Below are positions 51,096-61,939 of a DNA stretch of 64,000 nt, one piece after another. The stretch is from Branchipolynoe longqiensis (lineage: Eukaryota > Annelida > Polychaeta > Phyllodocida > Polynoidae). A model generated the notes under the pieces. That model searched no databases. It was not told where the DNA came from and worked only from the letters and a program-made list of their open reading frames with translations. Position 1 is the stretch's first letter, and each line of letters opens with the position of its first letter. The DNA lies in the NCBI GenBank assembly GCA_030323885.1, contig CM059190.1:107289590-107353589 (forward strand), read 5' to 3'. The translations under genes were made by a program, and so were the position numbers.

Positions 51096-51239
51096 AGAGG
51101 GGGAGTACGAAGGGTAGAGATGAGGTAGAAGCAGACCAGGTCCGGCCGGTCACAGAACTCTACACTTGAAGCTGAATGATGATGTTACCTGCTCAATGTG
51201 GGTTTACATGGGCAAACTGGACGAGCAGCTCAGCACTGC

Positions 51240-51312
51240 TCCCCACTCCACCCGCCCACTCCACGCCCAGTCCACGCCCACTCCACGCCCACTCCTCCCG
51301 CCCACTCCTGCC
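51240..51312. repeat. 12-bp repeat (CACTCCACGCCC)
   Basis: Five units with CCGCCCACTCC variants. Confidence 0.92.
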
Positions 51313-51409
51313 GTTCATTCCCCCTGTCCGGTGCCTTGATGGCGCTCAGTGAGTTTCTCAAACCTCGGGCATTATAGCAGTTTATAACTCAGGGCCAATG
51401 AATAAGTTC

Positions 51410-51955
51410 GGGCTGCTCACCCCCCTCCCCCCCCCCCCCCCCCCCCATCCTCCAATGTTCCCTTATAATCTGGCAGCCAACCTATCTGACACCTGCACAG
51501 GTCTTTTATACCCAGCACCTCCTTCAGCCGAGTTCCTGGTTTGTGTAGATGTGAATACTCGTGAGCTAACCGCCCGTTTAAACCATGTCCTCTTCTACTC
51601 GAAACATTTAAACGAACCAAATCTCTTAGTCTTAAAGAAACGACAGACTGGTGAATGCACAGCATTCCCCACTCAGCAGCTTTCAGAAAATGGTTCAGGA
51701 GACTAGTAAGTGAAACCTTACTCAGTAAACAGTTACCGCCCGCCCACCCACCTTCACCCACACCCACCCAGCCACGCCCCGCGCCACCCCCTCCCCAGCC
51801 CCGCCCCTGTCTGCCCCGCCCTTCCCCACGCCAATTCGCCCCTCGTATCGGGTGGGCGGGAGGCGATGGCCCACTTGGCACAGGGAGGAGATTGCTCAGC
51901 TTAAAGGTACAACAGGCAATGGACCATAAGTGGCACGTGTCCGCCACAGCAACAT
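51410..51955. other. mixed stretch with poly-C and C-rich patch, no gene recognised
   Basis: C run at 51420-51446, ordinary DNA, then CCACCCACCTTCACCCACAC and CCCCGCCCTTCCCC (51735-51830). No gene seen. Confidence 0.4.
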
Positions 51956-53372
51956 CAGCAGCAGATTGAGTGTGGAGGGAAGCAGGCTGGAAGGTCTGGT
52001 ACAACAACAACAGATTGAGTGTGCAGGGGAGCAGGCTGGAAGGTCTGGTACAACAACAGCAGATTGAGTGTGCAGGGAAGCAGGTGGGAAGGTCTGGTAC
52101 AACAACAGCAGACTGAGTGTGCAGGGAAGCAGGTGGGAAGGTCTGGTACAACAACAGCAGATTGAGTGTGCAGGGATGCAGGCAGGAAGGTCTGGTACAA
52201 CAACAGCAGATTGAGTGTGCAGGGAAGCAGGCAGGAAGGTCTGGTACGACAACAGCAGATTGAGAGTGCAGGGACGCAGGCAGAAAGCTCTGGTACAACA
52301 ACAGCAGATTGAGTGTGCAGGGAAGCAGGCTGGAAGGACCGGTACAACAACAGCAGATTGAGTGTGCAGGGAAGCAGGCAGGAAGGTCTGGTACAACAAC
52401 AGCAGATTGAGTGTGGAGGGAAGCAGGCAGGAAGGTCTGGTACAACAACAGCAGATTGAGTGTGCAGGGAAGCAGGCAGGAAGGTCTGGTACAACAACAG
52501 CAGATTGAGTGTGGAGGAAAGCAGGCTGGAAGGTCTGGTACAACAACAGCAGATTGAGTGTGGAGGGAAGCAGGCTGGAAGGTCTGGTACAACAACAGCA
52601 GATTGAGTGTGGAGCGATGCAGGCTGGAAGGTCTGGTACAACAACATCATATTGAGTGTGGAGGGATGCAGGCTGGAAGGTCTGGTACAACAACAGCAGG
52701 TTGAGTGTGGTGGGAAGCAGGCAGGAAGGTCTGGTACAACAACAACATATTGAGTGTGGAGGGACGCAGGCTGGAAGGTCTGGTACAAAAGCAACACATT
52801 GAGTGTGGAGGGATGCAGGCTGGAAGGTCTGGTACAACAACAACATCTTGAGTGTGGAGGGATGCAGGCTGGAAGGTCTGGTACAACAACAGCAGGTTGA
52901 GGGTGGAGGGAAGCAGGCTGGAAGGTCTGGTACAACAACAGCAGATTGAGAGAGCAGGGAGGCAGGCAGGAAGGTCTGGTACAACAACAGCAGATTGAGT
53001 GTGGAGGGATGCAGGCTGGAAGGTCTGGTACAACAACAGCAGATTGAGTGTGCAGGGAGGCAGGCAGGAAGGTCTGGTACACCAACAACAGATTGAGTGT
53101 GGAGGGATGCAGGCTGGAAGGTCTGGTACAACAACATCATATTGAGTGTGCAGGGAAGCAGGCATGAAGGTCTGGTACAACAATAGCAGATTGAGTGTGG
53201 AGGGAAGCAGGCTGGAAGGTCTGGTACACCAACAACAGATTGAGTGTGGAGGGAAGCAGGCTGGAAGGTCTGGTACAACAACATCAGATTTAGTGTGGAG
53301 GGATGCAGGCTGGAAGGTCTGGTACAACAACAGCAGGTTGAGTGTGGAGGGAAGCAGGCTGGAAGGCCGGGC
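51955..53372. repeat. 49-bp minisatellite, ~29 copies
   Basis: Unit GCAGATTGAGTGTGGAGGGA then AGCAGGCTGGAAGGTCTGGT and ACAACAACA. Three minus-strand frames stay open for hundreds of residues because 147 bp (three units) lacks stops. The repeated C-C-C-C-T-R-P-S string is a translation of the array. Variants (GCAGGG/GGAGGG, CAGGCAGG/CAGGCTGG) are interspersed. Confidence 0.97.
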
Positions 53373-53374
53373 TG

Positions 53375-53715
53375 CATTCAGCGCGGAGACCTGCTGGGAA
53401 CAGGCGTGATCACTGCCCTGGACGCCGGGGGCCGGTGTGTGTGTGTGTGTATTGTTTGCCGTCAGCTGTCAGACCAGGCCTCTGTCATATTCGCCAACAC
53501 GCCTGTCTTTCATTTGCAGGTGCCCCTGGGCGCGCATTATAGAGGGCGCTCCGGTGTGGGGTGATTGTGTAGTTTTGAGTTAGAGCCCCTGCCGGTACCA
53601 CCCTAGTGGCGGCCCGGCGAATTAAGCCAAATGTCACCCGGTTGTGTGCAGACATGCTACATGATACGTTGCATTGCTTGCGGGTTAACTGCATTACGGC
53701 GCACATAAACCACCG
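53375..53715. other. GC-rich non-repetitive stretch, no gene recognised
   Basis: CpG-bearing DNA with a short GTGTGTGT run at 53437 and AGAGGGCGCTCC at 53543 (partial CTCF-like). Confidence 0.4.
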
Positions 53716-53719
53716 GCAC

Positions 53720-54372
53720 AGACGCCATCTGCCGGGCCCTGCACACACGCCCCGCCATCTAACGGGCCCTGCACACATGCCCCGCCATATACTGGGCCGG
53801 GCCCTGCACACACGCCCCGCCATCTAACGGGCCGGGTCCTGCACACAGGCCCCGCCATATACTGGGCCAGCCCCACACACATGCCCTGCCATCTATCGGG
53901 CCCTGCACACATGCCCTGCCATCTACCGGGCCAGGCCCTGCACACGTGCCCTGCCATCTACTGGGCCCTGCACACATGCCCTGCCATCTACCAGGCCCTG
54001 CACACACGCCCCGCCATATACCGGGCCGGGCCCTGCACACACGCCCCGCCATCTACCGGGCCCTGCACACACACCCCACCATCTACCGGGCCCTGCACAC
54101 ACGCCCCGCCATATACCGGGCCAGGCCCTGCACACACACCCCGCCATCTACCGGGCCCTGCACATGCGCCCCGCCATCTGCCGGGCCCTGCACACACGCC
54201 CTGCCATATACTGGGCCGGGCCCTGCACACAGGCCCCGCCATCTACCGGGCCCTGCACACACACCCCGCCATCTACTGGGCCCTGCACAAATGCCCCGCC
54301 ATCTACCGGGCCGGGCCCTGCACACACACCCCACAGCCGCCAGCCGGACCCTGCACACACGCCCTGCCGGCA
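53720..54372. repeat. 28-36-bp minisatellite (CCTGCACACACGCCCCGCCA), ~21 copies
   Basis: Unit GGGCCCTGCACACACGCCCC then GCCATCTACC, with a longer form containing GGGCCGGGCC. Long and short units are interspersed. Frames on both strands are open without coding meaning. Confidence 0.97.
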
Positions 54373-54399
54373 TCTGTCGGACGGCGGCCTGGTCGGAAC

Positions 54400-55218
54400 G
54401 TTTCACCTTTTGTACATCTCAGTGTTCTGTACATTTCAGATTTGTGAACGTCTAAGCTTTTTTTGGGGTACATTTCAGTGTTCTGTTCAATCCAGCTTTT
54501 TGGAGCACAACCGAGTGTGTTGTGCAGTTGCCTCTTTGTGCATTTCAGTGTTTTGTACATCTAAGCTTTTTGTACATTTCAGCTCTTTGTACATTTCAGG
54601 TTTATGGGCATTTCAGGTTGATGTTCTTTTTGGTTTATGTTCATTTAATATTTGGGGACATTTAGGTTTGTGGACATGTGCAGTTGAAGTTTGCGTACAT
54701 TTCCAGTTTGTGTGCATTAACAGTTCGGGACATTTAGTTTTGTGTGTATTTCATGTTCATGGAGGTTTCAAGGTTGTGTATATTTTAGCTGTGTGTACAG
54801 TTCAAATTTGTTTACATTTAAAGTCTGTGTATACTTATTTTAAACTTGTGTACATGTCACGTTTTGCATACATTTAAGGTTTGCACACTTTTATGGTTGT
54901 GTACATTTAAGATTTGTGTACATTTCAGCTTTGAGAACATTTCACCTTCTGTGCATATTCTAGGTTTGTGTGCATTTCCGGTTTGTGTAGATTTCAAATT
55001 AGCTTACACTTAAGGTTTGTGCATGTTTCAGGTTTATGGACATATAAATGTTGTGTACATTTCAAATTGTGTATATTTCAGCTTTGTGTACATTTCAGAT
55101 TAGTTTACATTCCAGATTAATGTATATTTGTAGGTTATGTACATTTTAGATTGTGCGCATTCGGGTTTGTGTAGATTCATGTGTCTGCACATTTAAGATT
55201 TGTGTACATTTCTGACAG
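54400..55218. repeat. degenerate 16-18-bp minisatellite (TTTGTGTACATTTCAGG)
   Basis: Some 45 strongly diverged units of TGTACATTTCAGTTTGTG. Decay makes the period uneven. TTTCAG followed by a purine recurs and mimics splice acceptors. Confidence 0.9.
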
Positions 55219-55219
55219 A

Positions 55220-55565
55220 CGCTAGTATTACAATATGGCCTACTCAGGTTCCACGCAACTCTTTACTTGACGGGTGGTGGATGCAACGTTTCAGCTGATT
55301 TTAACAAGTACAACTGTACGCGAGAGTTGTACTTAGCAAACTTACTCAGTCGTAGCTACCACCATTGTGGGAACGTTTCGGAGAAGAATGAAACTAATTT
55401 CCTTATAAAATACGGATTCAGTTCAGTGTGGAGGGAATCAGCTAGAGATTCGGGAACCAGCGAGGGCGACGCGGAAACCAGCAGGGGCCGGTGAACGCTG
55501 AAGTAGCGTATTGTTGATGAGCCCGCCCCAGACGGAGGTAAAGGGCACATACCCGGCACACCGTG
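55220..55565. other. non-repetitive stretch, no gene recognised
   Basis: About 350 bp of ordinary DNA. A 75-residue plus-strand frame (55267-55494) has no family features. Confidence 0.45.
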
Positions 55566-55856
55566 GCAGCCGCCCCCTGCCCCCGTCTGGCGCCCCCCAC
55601 CCACCTCCCGGCATGCCACCGGGCCACCCCCCGCCCCGCCCCGCCTCCCGTCTCCCGTCTCCCGCCTCCCGCCTCCCGCCATCAGCCATACCACCGGGCC
55701 GCAGCCCGCCCGCCCGCCCCGCATGCCACCGGGCCGCCCCGGCCCCGGCCCCGCCCCGCCTCCCGTCTCCAGTCTCCCGTCTCCCGCCCCCACCTCCCGC
55801 CTCCCGCCATACCACCGGGCCGCACCCCGCCCGCCCGCCCCGCATGGCACGGGGCG
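55566..55856. repeat. ~120-bp GC-rich repeat, 2-2.5 copies, with CTCCCGYCTCCCGC core
   Basis: CATGCCACCGGGCCRCCCC and CGCCTCCCGTCTCCCGTCTC recur at ~55613 and ~55719, then ATACCACCGGGCCGCANCCC at ~55687 and ~55811. Confidence 0.9.
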
Positions 55857-55954
55857 GGGTAGGGCGCGGTGGAGCTCTCTGGTACTGGAGGGGTGGGACT
55901 TCCTGTGGCGACGGAATTTCCTCAACTTTTGGACGCAAATGTCACTTTGTGGGC

Positions 55955-56040
55955 GGGCGCCACGTGGGGGCTGGTGGCGGCGCCACTTGGGGGCTGGTGG
56001 CGGCGCCTGGTGGCGGCGCATGGAAGTGGTTATTACATGG
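55955..56040. repeat. GGCGGCGCCACKTGGGGGCTGGT repeat
   Basis: Two to three units of ~29 bp. Confidence 0.85.
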
Positions 56041-56097
56041 CGGCGAACATTCGACAGCGACATCGCCACCCACTGCACGCCACCTGCCGGCGGCCGC

Positions 56098-56552
56098 GCG
56101 GCCTGTCCGCGTCACACTCTCCAACCAGGGTTAACACACAGCCTGTCCGCGCATCACACTCTCCAAGCTGGGTTATACACAGCCTGTCCGTGCATCACAC
56201 TCTCCAACCAGGATTACACACAACCTGTCTGCGTGTCACACTCTCCAACCAGGGTTACACACAGCCTGTCCGCGCATCACACTCTCCAACCAGGGTTACA
56301 CACAGCCTGTCCACGTGTCACACTCTCCAACCAGGGTTACACACAGCCTGTCCATGTGTCACACTCTCCAACCAGGGTTACACACAGCCTGTCCGCGTGT
56401 CACACTCTCCAACAAGAGTTACACACAGCCTGTTCGCGCGTCACACTCTCCAATCGGTGCTACGCGCATCCTGTTCGCATGTCACACTCTCCAAGCGGGG
56501 TTATGCGCTGCCTGTTCGCACGCTACTCTCCAAGCGGGGTTACGCAAGTTCA
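56098..56552. repeat. 41-bp minisatellite (CAGCCTGTCCGCGTGTCACA), 11 copies
   Basis: GCCTGTCCGC recurs at 56101, 56141, 56182 and onward at 40-41-bp steps. Units diverge at the right (CGCATCCTGTTCGCATGTC). Confidence 0.96.
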
Positions 56553-56679
56553 GCTGCTACACAATAGGCCGGCCGAGCAGTGTTTGTGGTGGGAGAGTGG
56601 AACCCGACGTGTCACGTGTCCACAAGGCTCGACTCGGATTCTCACATCGGGAGGCCGACTCGGCCAGCCCGATACAGAC

Positions 56680-57110
56680 AAGGAGGGGGGGGGGGGGGGG
56701 GGGGGGGGGCTTAGCGAGCCCGATACAGCAAGGCGGAGAAAGGAAGCGACTCAGCCAGCCCGATACAGGGGGGTGAGAGAAGAGGGGAGGAGGGGGGGAG
56801 GGAGGAGGGAGGAGGGAGTGGGGGAGGGGGGAGGGAATGGGGGACGGGGGAGGGAGTGGGGGGAGGGTGGAGGGGGAGGGGAGAAGGGGGAAGGGGAGGG
56901 AGTGGGGGAGGGAGGGAGTGGAGGGGGAAGGGTGCAGGGGGGAGGAGGGGAAGGGGAGGCCAGCGGGGCAGGGGAAGTGTAGGGGTGCAGGGGGGAGGAG
57001 AAAGGGAAATGATTGGGGGGGGGGGGGGGGGGGGGGGGGAGGAGATGAGGGGCCGTGGGAACGATCGGGGGTGGTGGTGAAGCGTGGGAGAACAAGAAAT
57101 AGTGGGGGGG
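56680..57110. repeat. G-rich low-complexity with G runs up to ~30
   Basis: Long G runs at 56683-56709, 57018-57040 and 57104-57113, with GGGGGAGGGAGTGGGGGAGG units between. Confidence 0.92.
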
Positions 57111-57239
57111 GGGGGCGTGGCGAGGGACAACAGGAAGAGAAGAGGGAAGAGAGGGAAGAAAGGGAAGAAAGGGAAGAAAGAACGGGGACCAGACAGGGAT
57201 AGACAGATGGGGGGGGGGGTTGAAGGGAGAGGGGGCAGA

Positions 57240-57455
57240 CAACGAGAGAGCAAGGAAGAAGAGAAGAGGCAGCAAGTAGAAGACAGAGAGAGGAAGGAAG
57301 AAAACAAGAGGCAGCAAGTAGAAGACAGAGAGAGGAAGGAAGAAGAGAAGAGGCAGCAAGTAGAAGACAGCGAGAGAGGAAGGAAGAAGAGAAGAGGCAG
57401 CAAGTAGAAGACAGCGAGAGAGGAAGGAAGAAGAGAAGAGGCAAGAAGTAGAAGA
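57240..57455. repeat. 42-44-bp purine-rich minisatellite, 5 copies
   Basis: AGGCAGCAAGTAGAAGACAG then (AGC)GAGAGAGGAAGGAAGAAGA. Copies at 57267, 57309, 57351, 57395 and 57439. Confidence 0.95.
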
Positions 57456-57599
57456 CAGAGCGCGGGGGACTGAGAGAAGGTGAGAGTGCGCCAGGGAAAG
57501 AGGCGGTGGGTTGTGTAATAATTAATGTGTACAAACAATACTGAGATTAACACCGATCAATTGTGCCATTTATGTGACACAGTGATCGAGTCCTCACAC

Positions 57600-57860
57600 T
57601 CATAGCGATGAGGGGCAGGTGTGTGGTGGGTGTGAGTGGTGGGTGTGAGTGTGAGTGGTGGGTGTGAGTGGTGGGTGTGAGTGGTGGGTGTGGGTGGTGG
57701 GTGTGAGTGGTGGGTGTGAGTGTGAGTGGTGGGTGTGAGTGGTGGGTGTGAGTAGTGGGTGTGAGTGTGAGTGGTGGGTGTGAGTGGTTGGGGTGAGTGG
57801 TGGGTGTGCGTGGTGGGTGTGAGGGGTTGGGTAGAGAGAGGGGGTGGCGGGGGTGGGGGG
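57600..57860. repeat. GTGAGTGGTGGGTGTGAGTG repeat
   Basis: Twelve- and eighteen-bp units of GTGGTGGGTGTGA. Confidence 0.95.
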
Positions 57861-58014
57861 GGGGGGGTGAGGCTGTTAATGTTAGCTGACCTGTATCTGT
57901 GTGATTACAGACTTCCTCAGACCCTCTCACTTTCTCGCTCTCCCAGCAGGCCAACTAATTGGTGTCGCGTCTGCGCGCGCATTCCACAAGGTTCACGGCG
58001 GGGAGGTCAGAGAG

Positions 58015-58160
58015 CGGGGTGTGGGGCGGGGTGGGGTGGGATGGGGTGGGATGGGGTGGGGTGGGGTGGGGTGGGGTGGGGTGGGGTGGGGTGGGGTGGG
58101 GTGGGGTGGGGTGGGGTGGGGTGGGGTGGGGCGGGTGGGGCGGGTGGGGCGGGTGGGGCG
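58015..58160. repeat. (GGGGT)n pentamer array
   Basis: About 25 GGGGT/GGGAT units then GGGGCGGGTG units. Uninterrupted runs of four G at 5-bp spacing make it a strong G-quadruplex candidate. Confidence 0.97.
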
Positions 58161-58234
58161 AGGAGGTGACAGGATCATTATAGAAAAATAGAACCGAGTT
58201 GCAAATTCTCACATGAGTCGGGCAAAACGTGTCG

Positions 58235-58748
58235 ATGAATGTAGGTGTGGGTGTGTGTTGGGTGAGTGTGTGTGTAGTGTACGTAACATTGTAAGGGGAT
58301 GTAGGTGTGTGGTGTCTGTAGGAGGATGTAAGGGTGAGGGGTAGGGGGGATGTAAGGGTGAGGGAGGATATGGGGATGTATGTGTGTGGTGTAGGTAGGA
58401 GGATGTAAGGGTGAGGGGGGTATGGGCATGTACGTGTATGGTGTATGTAGGGGGATGTAAGGGTGAGGGGGTATGGGGATGTATGTGTGTTGTGTATGTA
58501 GGGGGATGTAAGGGTGAGGGGGTAGGGGATGTAAGGGTGAGGGAGTATGGGGATGTACGTTTGTGGTGTCTGTTGGAGGATGTAAGGGTGAAGGGGTAGC
58601 GGGATGTACGTTTGTGGTGTCTGTAGGAGGATGTAAGGGTGAGGGGGTATGGGGATGTAAGGGTGAGGGGTGTATGGGGATGTAAGGGTGAGGGGCGTAT
58701 GGGGATGTATGTGTGTGGTGTATGTAGGGGGATGTAAGGGTGAGCTGC
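58235..58748. repeat. 28-34-bp minisatellite (GGATGTAAGGGTGAGGGGGT)
   Basis: Units GGGGATGTAAGGGTGAGGGG plus GTATGGGGATGTATGTGTGT with long and short forms. Confidence 0.95.
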
Positions 58749-58749
58749 A

Positions 58750-59145
58750 GGCTGTTATAAACTTGTTTATTAGTAAGAGTCCACTCCTTTAAGTTTAAGG
58801 CTTCCCTCCACCACCAGTAACTTCCCAGATAAATATGACAGGTTATAAACTTGTTGATTATTTAAAGCGCTGAAAACCTAAGTTTCCAGGTAGAGAGACA
58901 GTGTCTGGGGTGGTCCATGTTATTCGACATGTTAAAGTACCCCATTATTCGCGGGTTGGGGATGTCCCAAGGTGCCCGGCCGCTGCCCCCACCCCCACCC
59001 CTCTCCGGGACCCGAGGGGCGGGGCCCCGGCGTGAGGGCGTGACGGCGCGCTGAGGTGGGCTCCAGCTGAGTCCGACGCGGTTGACCTGGGCGTGTATAA
59101 TGTCGGCTTCATTTCATGGTACATGGCCGGGTGGGGGCTGCACAC
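58750..59145. other. non-repetitive stretch, no gene recognised
   Basis: AGGTTATAAACTTGTTGATT at 58840 echoes GCTGTTATAAACTTGTTTAT at 58750, a pair of ~25-bp direct repeats 90 bp apart. The right half is CpG-rich. No gene seen. Confidence 0.45.
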
Positions 59146-59151
59146 TGGATG

Positions 59152-59350
59152 CACCCCTCCACCCCGCTCCGCCCCGCTCCGCCCCGCTCCGCCCCGCTCC
59201 GCCCCGCTCCGCCCCGCTCCGCCCCGCTCCGCCCCGCTCCGCCCCGCTCCGCCCCGCTCCGCCCCGCTCCGCTCCGCCCCGCTCCGCCCCGCTCCGCCCC
59301 TCTCCGCTCCGCCCCGCCCCGCCCCGCCCCGCCCCGCCCCGCCCCGCCCC
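59152..59350. repeat. 10-bp repeat (CCGCTCCGCC)n
   Basis: About 14 perfect decamers then CCGCCCCGCC pentamers. Frames on all strands are open Pro/Arg/Ser or Gly/Ala/Glu strings with no coding meaning. Confidence 0.97.
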
Positions 59351-59392
59351 TCCCCCACTCCTCCATACCTCACACTCCACGCCACCCCGCAC

Positions 59393-59727
59393 TGGGCGCG
59401 GTGGCCGAATCGATAGAGCGCGGGCCTCGCGTGCGGAAGGTAGGAAGTTCGTTTCCCAGTCGAGTCAAACCAAAAAATTGATTCTTGTCACTTCCTAGCC
59501 TGGCGGTCAACATTAATAGGATAGGGCAAGGACTGGTTAGCTCAGTGTCAGCATGTGAGTGAGTTGGATATCGGGTCATGGTGCAGGTGGCCTCATTTCC
59601 CAGTGGTGCAGAACTATAAAGTCACCATGAGTGCACACTGTCACAAGTCGGTACCTGTCCTGATATAACCATAGAAAGTTAGATGTTGCCAGGACATAGA
59701 ACTCCAACAACCAACCAACCAACCACG
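59393..59727 (+). mobile_element. SINE family A, full length
   Basis: Head TGGGCGCGGTGGCCGAATCG then GATAGAGCGCGGGCCTCG, B-box-like GTTCGTTTCCCAGTCGAG, body CTTGTCACTTCCTAGCCTGG, centre GATATCGGGTCATGGTG, tail TAGATGTTGCCAGGACATAG then (AACC)n. An AGAAAGT insertion sits in the tail. Confidence 0.9.
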
Positions 59728-59817
59728 CACCGCTGCACCACCACACCACCTCACACCACACCACCTCACACCACCTCACACCGCTCCACCACAACCCACT
59801 CACTGCACACCACACCA

Positions 59818-60005
59818 CCAGTGTCTCGGTGTCCCATTGTCCCGGTGTCCCGGTGTCCCAGTGTCCCATTGTCCCATTGTCCCGGTGTCCCGGTGTCCAG
59901 GTGTCCCAGTGTCCCATTGTCCCGGTGTCCAGGTGTCCCAGTGTCCCATTGTCCCGGTGTCCCAGTGTCCCGGTGTCCCGGTGTCCCAGTGTCCCGGGGT
60001 CTGTC
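59818..60005. repeat. 10-bp repeat (GTGTCCCGGT / GTCCCATTGT)
   Basis: About 18 decamers of three types (CGGTGTCCCG, CAGTGTCCCA, CATTGTCCCA). The complementary word GGGACACCGG also occurs beside the 28.2-kb VNTR. Confidence 0.96.
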
Positions 60006-60279
60006 GGGCTGGGTGCCGCTGTCGGCCTGCCTTGGTGTCCCGGGCTCCGGCTGTCTGCCCGGTGGAGGCTGGCGGCGCACTGTGTACGTTACTATAATAC
60101 CAGTAATTACAGCCCTCCTTGTCTACCCGATAAGACGTGACGATGAGCCGATAGTGTCCCACGTGACACGGGACGCCGTCACCAGGCGGCGCACACTGTA
60201 CGGGCTTCTGCTTCGTGACGCGTAACCACACTGCACCGTCCGTGGGCGGCGCAGTGTTCACCTAATATCTGCAGGCCCA

Positions 60280-60360
60280 ACCCTACTATTATTACTACTA
60301 CTAGTACTACTACTAATGATAATAATATTAATAATAATATTAATAATAAAAATACTGGTA
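60280..60360. repeat. TTACTACTACTAG and AATAATATT microsatellite
   Basis: Trinucleotide ACT then AAT units. Confidence 0.88.
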
Positions 60361-60365
60361 TGAGA

Positions 60366-60578
60366 CGATGAGCTCGGTATTATTAGGATAGGACAAGAAC
60401 TGGTTGGCTAAGTGCGAGGATAATGTGACTATGTGGGATATCACATCATGCTACTGGCAGCCTGGTCTCCCAGTGAGGCAGCCCTACAAAGTCGCCATGA
60501 GTGCGTACTCTCACAAGTCAGTATCCGCCCCGTTATGACATTAGATGTTGACAGGACGTAAAACGCCAACAAACAACC
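60366..60578 (+). mobile_element. SINE family A, head missing
   Basis: It starts at GAGCTCGGTATTATTAGGAT in the body and runs through GATATCACATCATGCTACTG to the tail GATGTTGACAGGACGTAAAA and (AAC)n. It ends exactly where another SINE head begins. Confidence 0.82.
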
Positions 60579-60735
60579 TGGTATGAAACTTACCAAGCGG
60601 ATTGGCAGAATGATTTAAAGACTCACCTCTCGTGAGGCAGGGCATGGGTTCAAACCCTGGCCGAGTCAAGCTATTGCCCTAAAACTACTTCAACTTGTCA
60701 CTACTGAGCCTGACGCTCGGCTTTATTAGAATACG
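60579..60735 (+). mobile_element. SINE head and start of body, leading into a tandem array
   Basis: GCGGATTGGCAGAATGATTT and GGGTTCAAACCCTGGCCGAG form A-box-like and B-box regions. The body TTGTCACTACTGAGCCTGAC then GCTCGGCTTTATTAGAATAC corresponds to TTGTCGCTTCCTAGCCTGGT and CGGCATTATTAGGATAG of family A. Confidence 0.8.
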
Positions 60736-61690
60736 ACAAGCAGCAGTGGTTTGATGTAGACCAATTGTCACTACTCAGCCTGACGCTCGGCTTTATTAGA
60801 ATACGACAACCAGCAGTGGTTTGATGTAGACCAATTGTCACTACTGAGCCTGACGCTCGGCTTTATTAGAATACGACAAGCCGCAGTGGTTTGATGTAGA
60901 CAAATTGTCACTACTGAGCCTGACGCTCGGCTTTATTAGAATACGACAAGCAGCAGTGGTTTGATGTAGACCAATTGTCACTACTGAGCCTGACGCTCGG
61001 CTTTATTAGAATACGACAAGCAGCAGTGGTTTGATGTAGACCAATTGTCACTACTGAGCCTGACGCTCAGCTTTATTAGAGTACGACAAGCAGCAGTGGT
61101 TTGATGTAGACCAATTGTCACTACTGAGCCTGACACTCGGCTTTATTAGAATACGACAAGCAGCAGTGGTTTGATGTAGACAAATTGTCACTACTGAGCC
61201 TGACACTCAGCTTTATTAGAGTACGACAAGCAGCAGTGGTTTGATGTAGATCAATTGTCACTACTGAGCCTGACGCTCAGCTTTATTAGAGTACGACAAG
61301 CAGCAGTGGTTTGATGTAGATCAATTGTCACTACTGAGCCTGACACTCAGCTTTATTAGAATACGACAAGCAGCATGCTGATGTGGCTTTTGATGTAGAC
61401 CAAATTGTCACTACTGAGCCTGACACTCGGCTTTATTAGAATACGACAACCAGCAGTGGTTTGATGTAGACCAATTGTCACTACTGAGCCTGACACTCGG
61501 CTTTATTAGAATACGACAAGCAGCAGTGGTTTGATGTAGACCAATTGTCACTACTGAGCCTGACACTCGGCTTTATTAGAATACGACAACCAGCAGTGGT
61601 TTGATGTAGACCAATTGTCACTACTGAGCCTGACGCTCGGCTTTATCAGAATACGACAAGACGCAGTGGTTTGATGTAGACAACTTTCTG
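60704..61690. repeat. 70-bp satellite derived from the SINE body, 14 copies
   Basis: CTTTATTAGAATACGACAAG occurs at 60721, 60791, 60861 and so on at exact 70-bp steps. Each unit contains the SINE-body segment plus CAGCAGTGGTTTGATGTAGA. One unit (near 61370-61400) carries an extra ~17 bp. Two unit types (GAATACG/GAGTACG, TGACGCTC/TGACACTC) are grouped. Confidence 0.97.
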
Positions 61691-61939
61691 TAGTTGAAAT
61701 TGCCACCGAATATTCTATCCTATCAATAAATGTAGCAACTCGATACCCTCCCCCCCCACGCCCTACCTGACTACTGTTGAAGATGCAGGAAATTAATTAC
61801 AACAGGCACAGTGCATTCACAAAGTGCACTACACCACGCATACCGCGCACTATCAATATCACCCCACACTCCGATTGCGGCTGTGGCAGTCAGTGAAATG
61901 TGGGTGGTACTGGTACTGTGGTAGCCTATGGCGACTTAC

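Noticed and set aside
51896..53377. Minus-strand 493-residue frame with C-C-C-C-T-R-P repeats
   Set aside because: It is a translation of the 49-bp minisatellite. Sister frames on the same strand are equally open and no flanking exon or start context exists.
54400..55218. Series of splice-acceptor-like TTTCAG sites
   Set aside because: They are copies of a degenerate 16-18-bp repeat, not independent exon boundaries.
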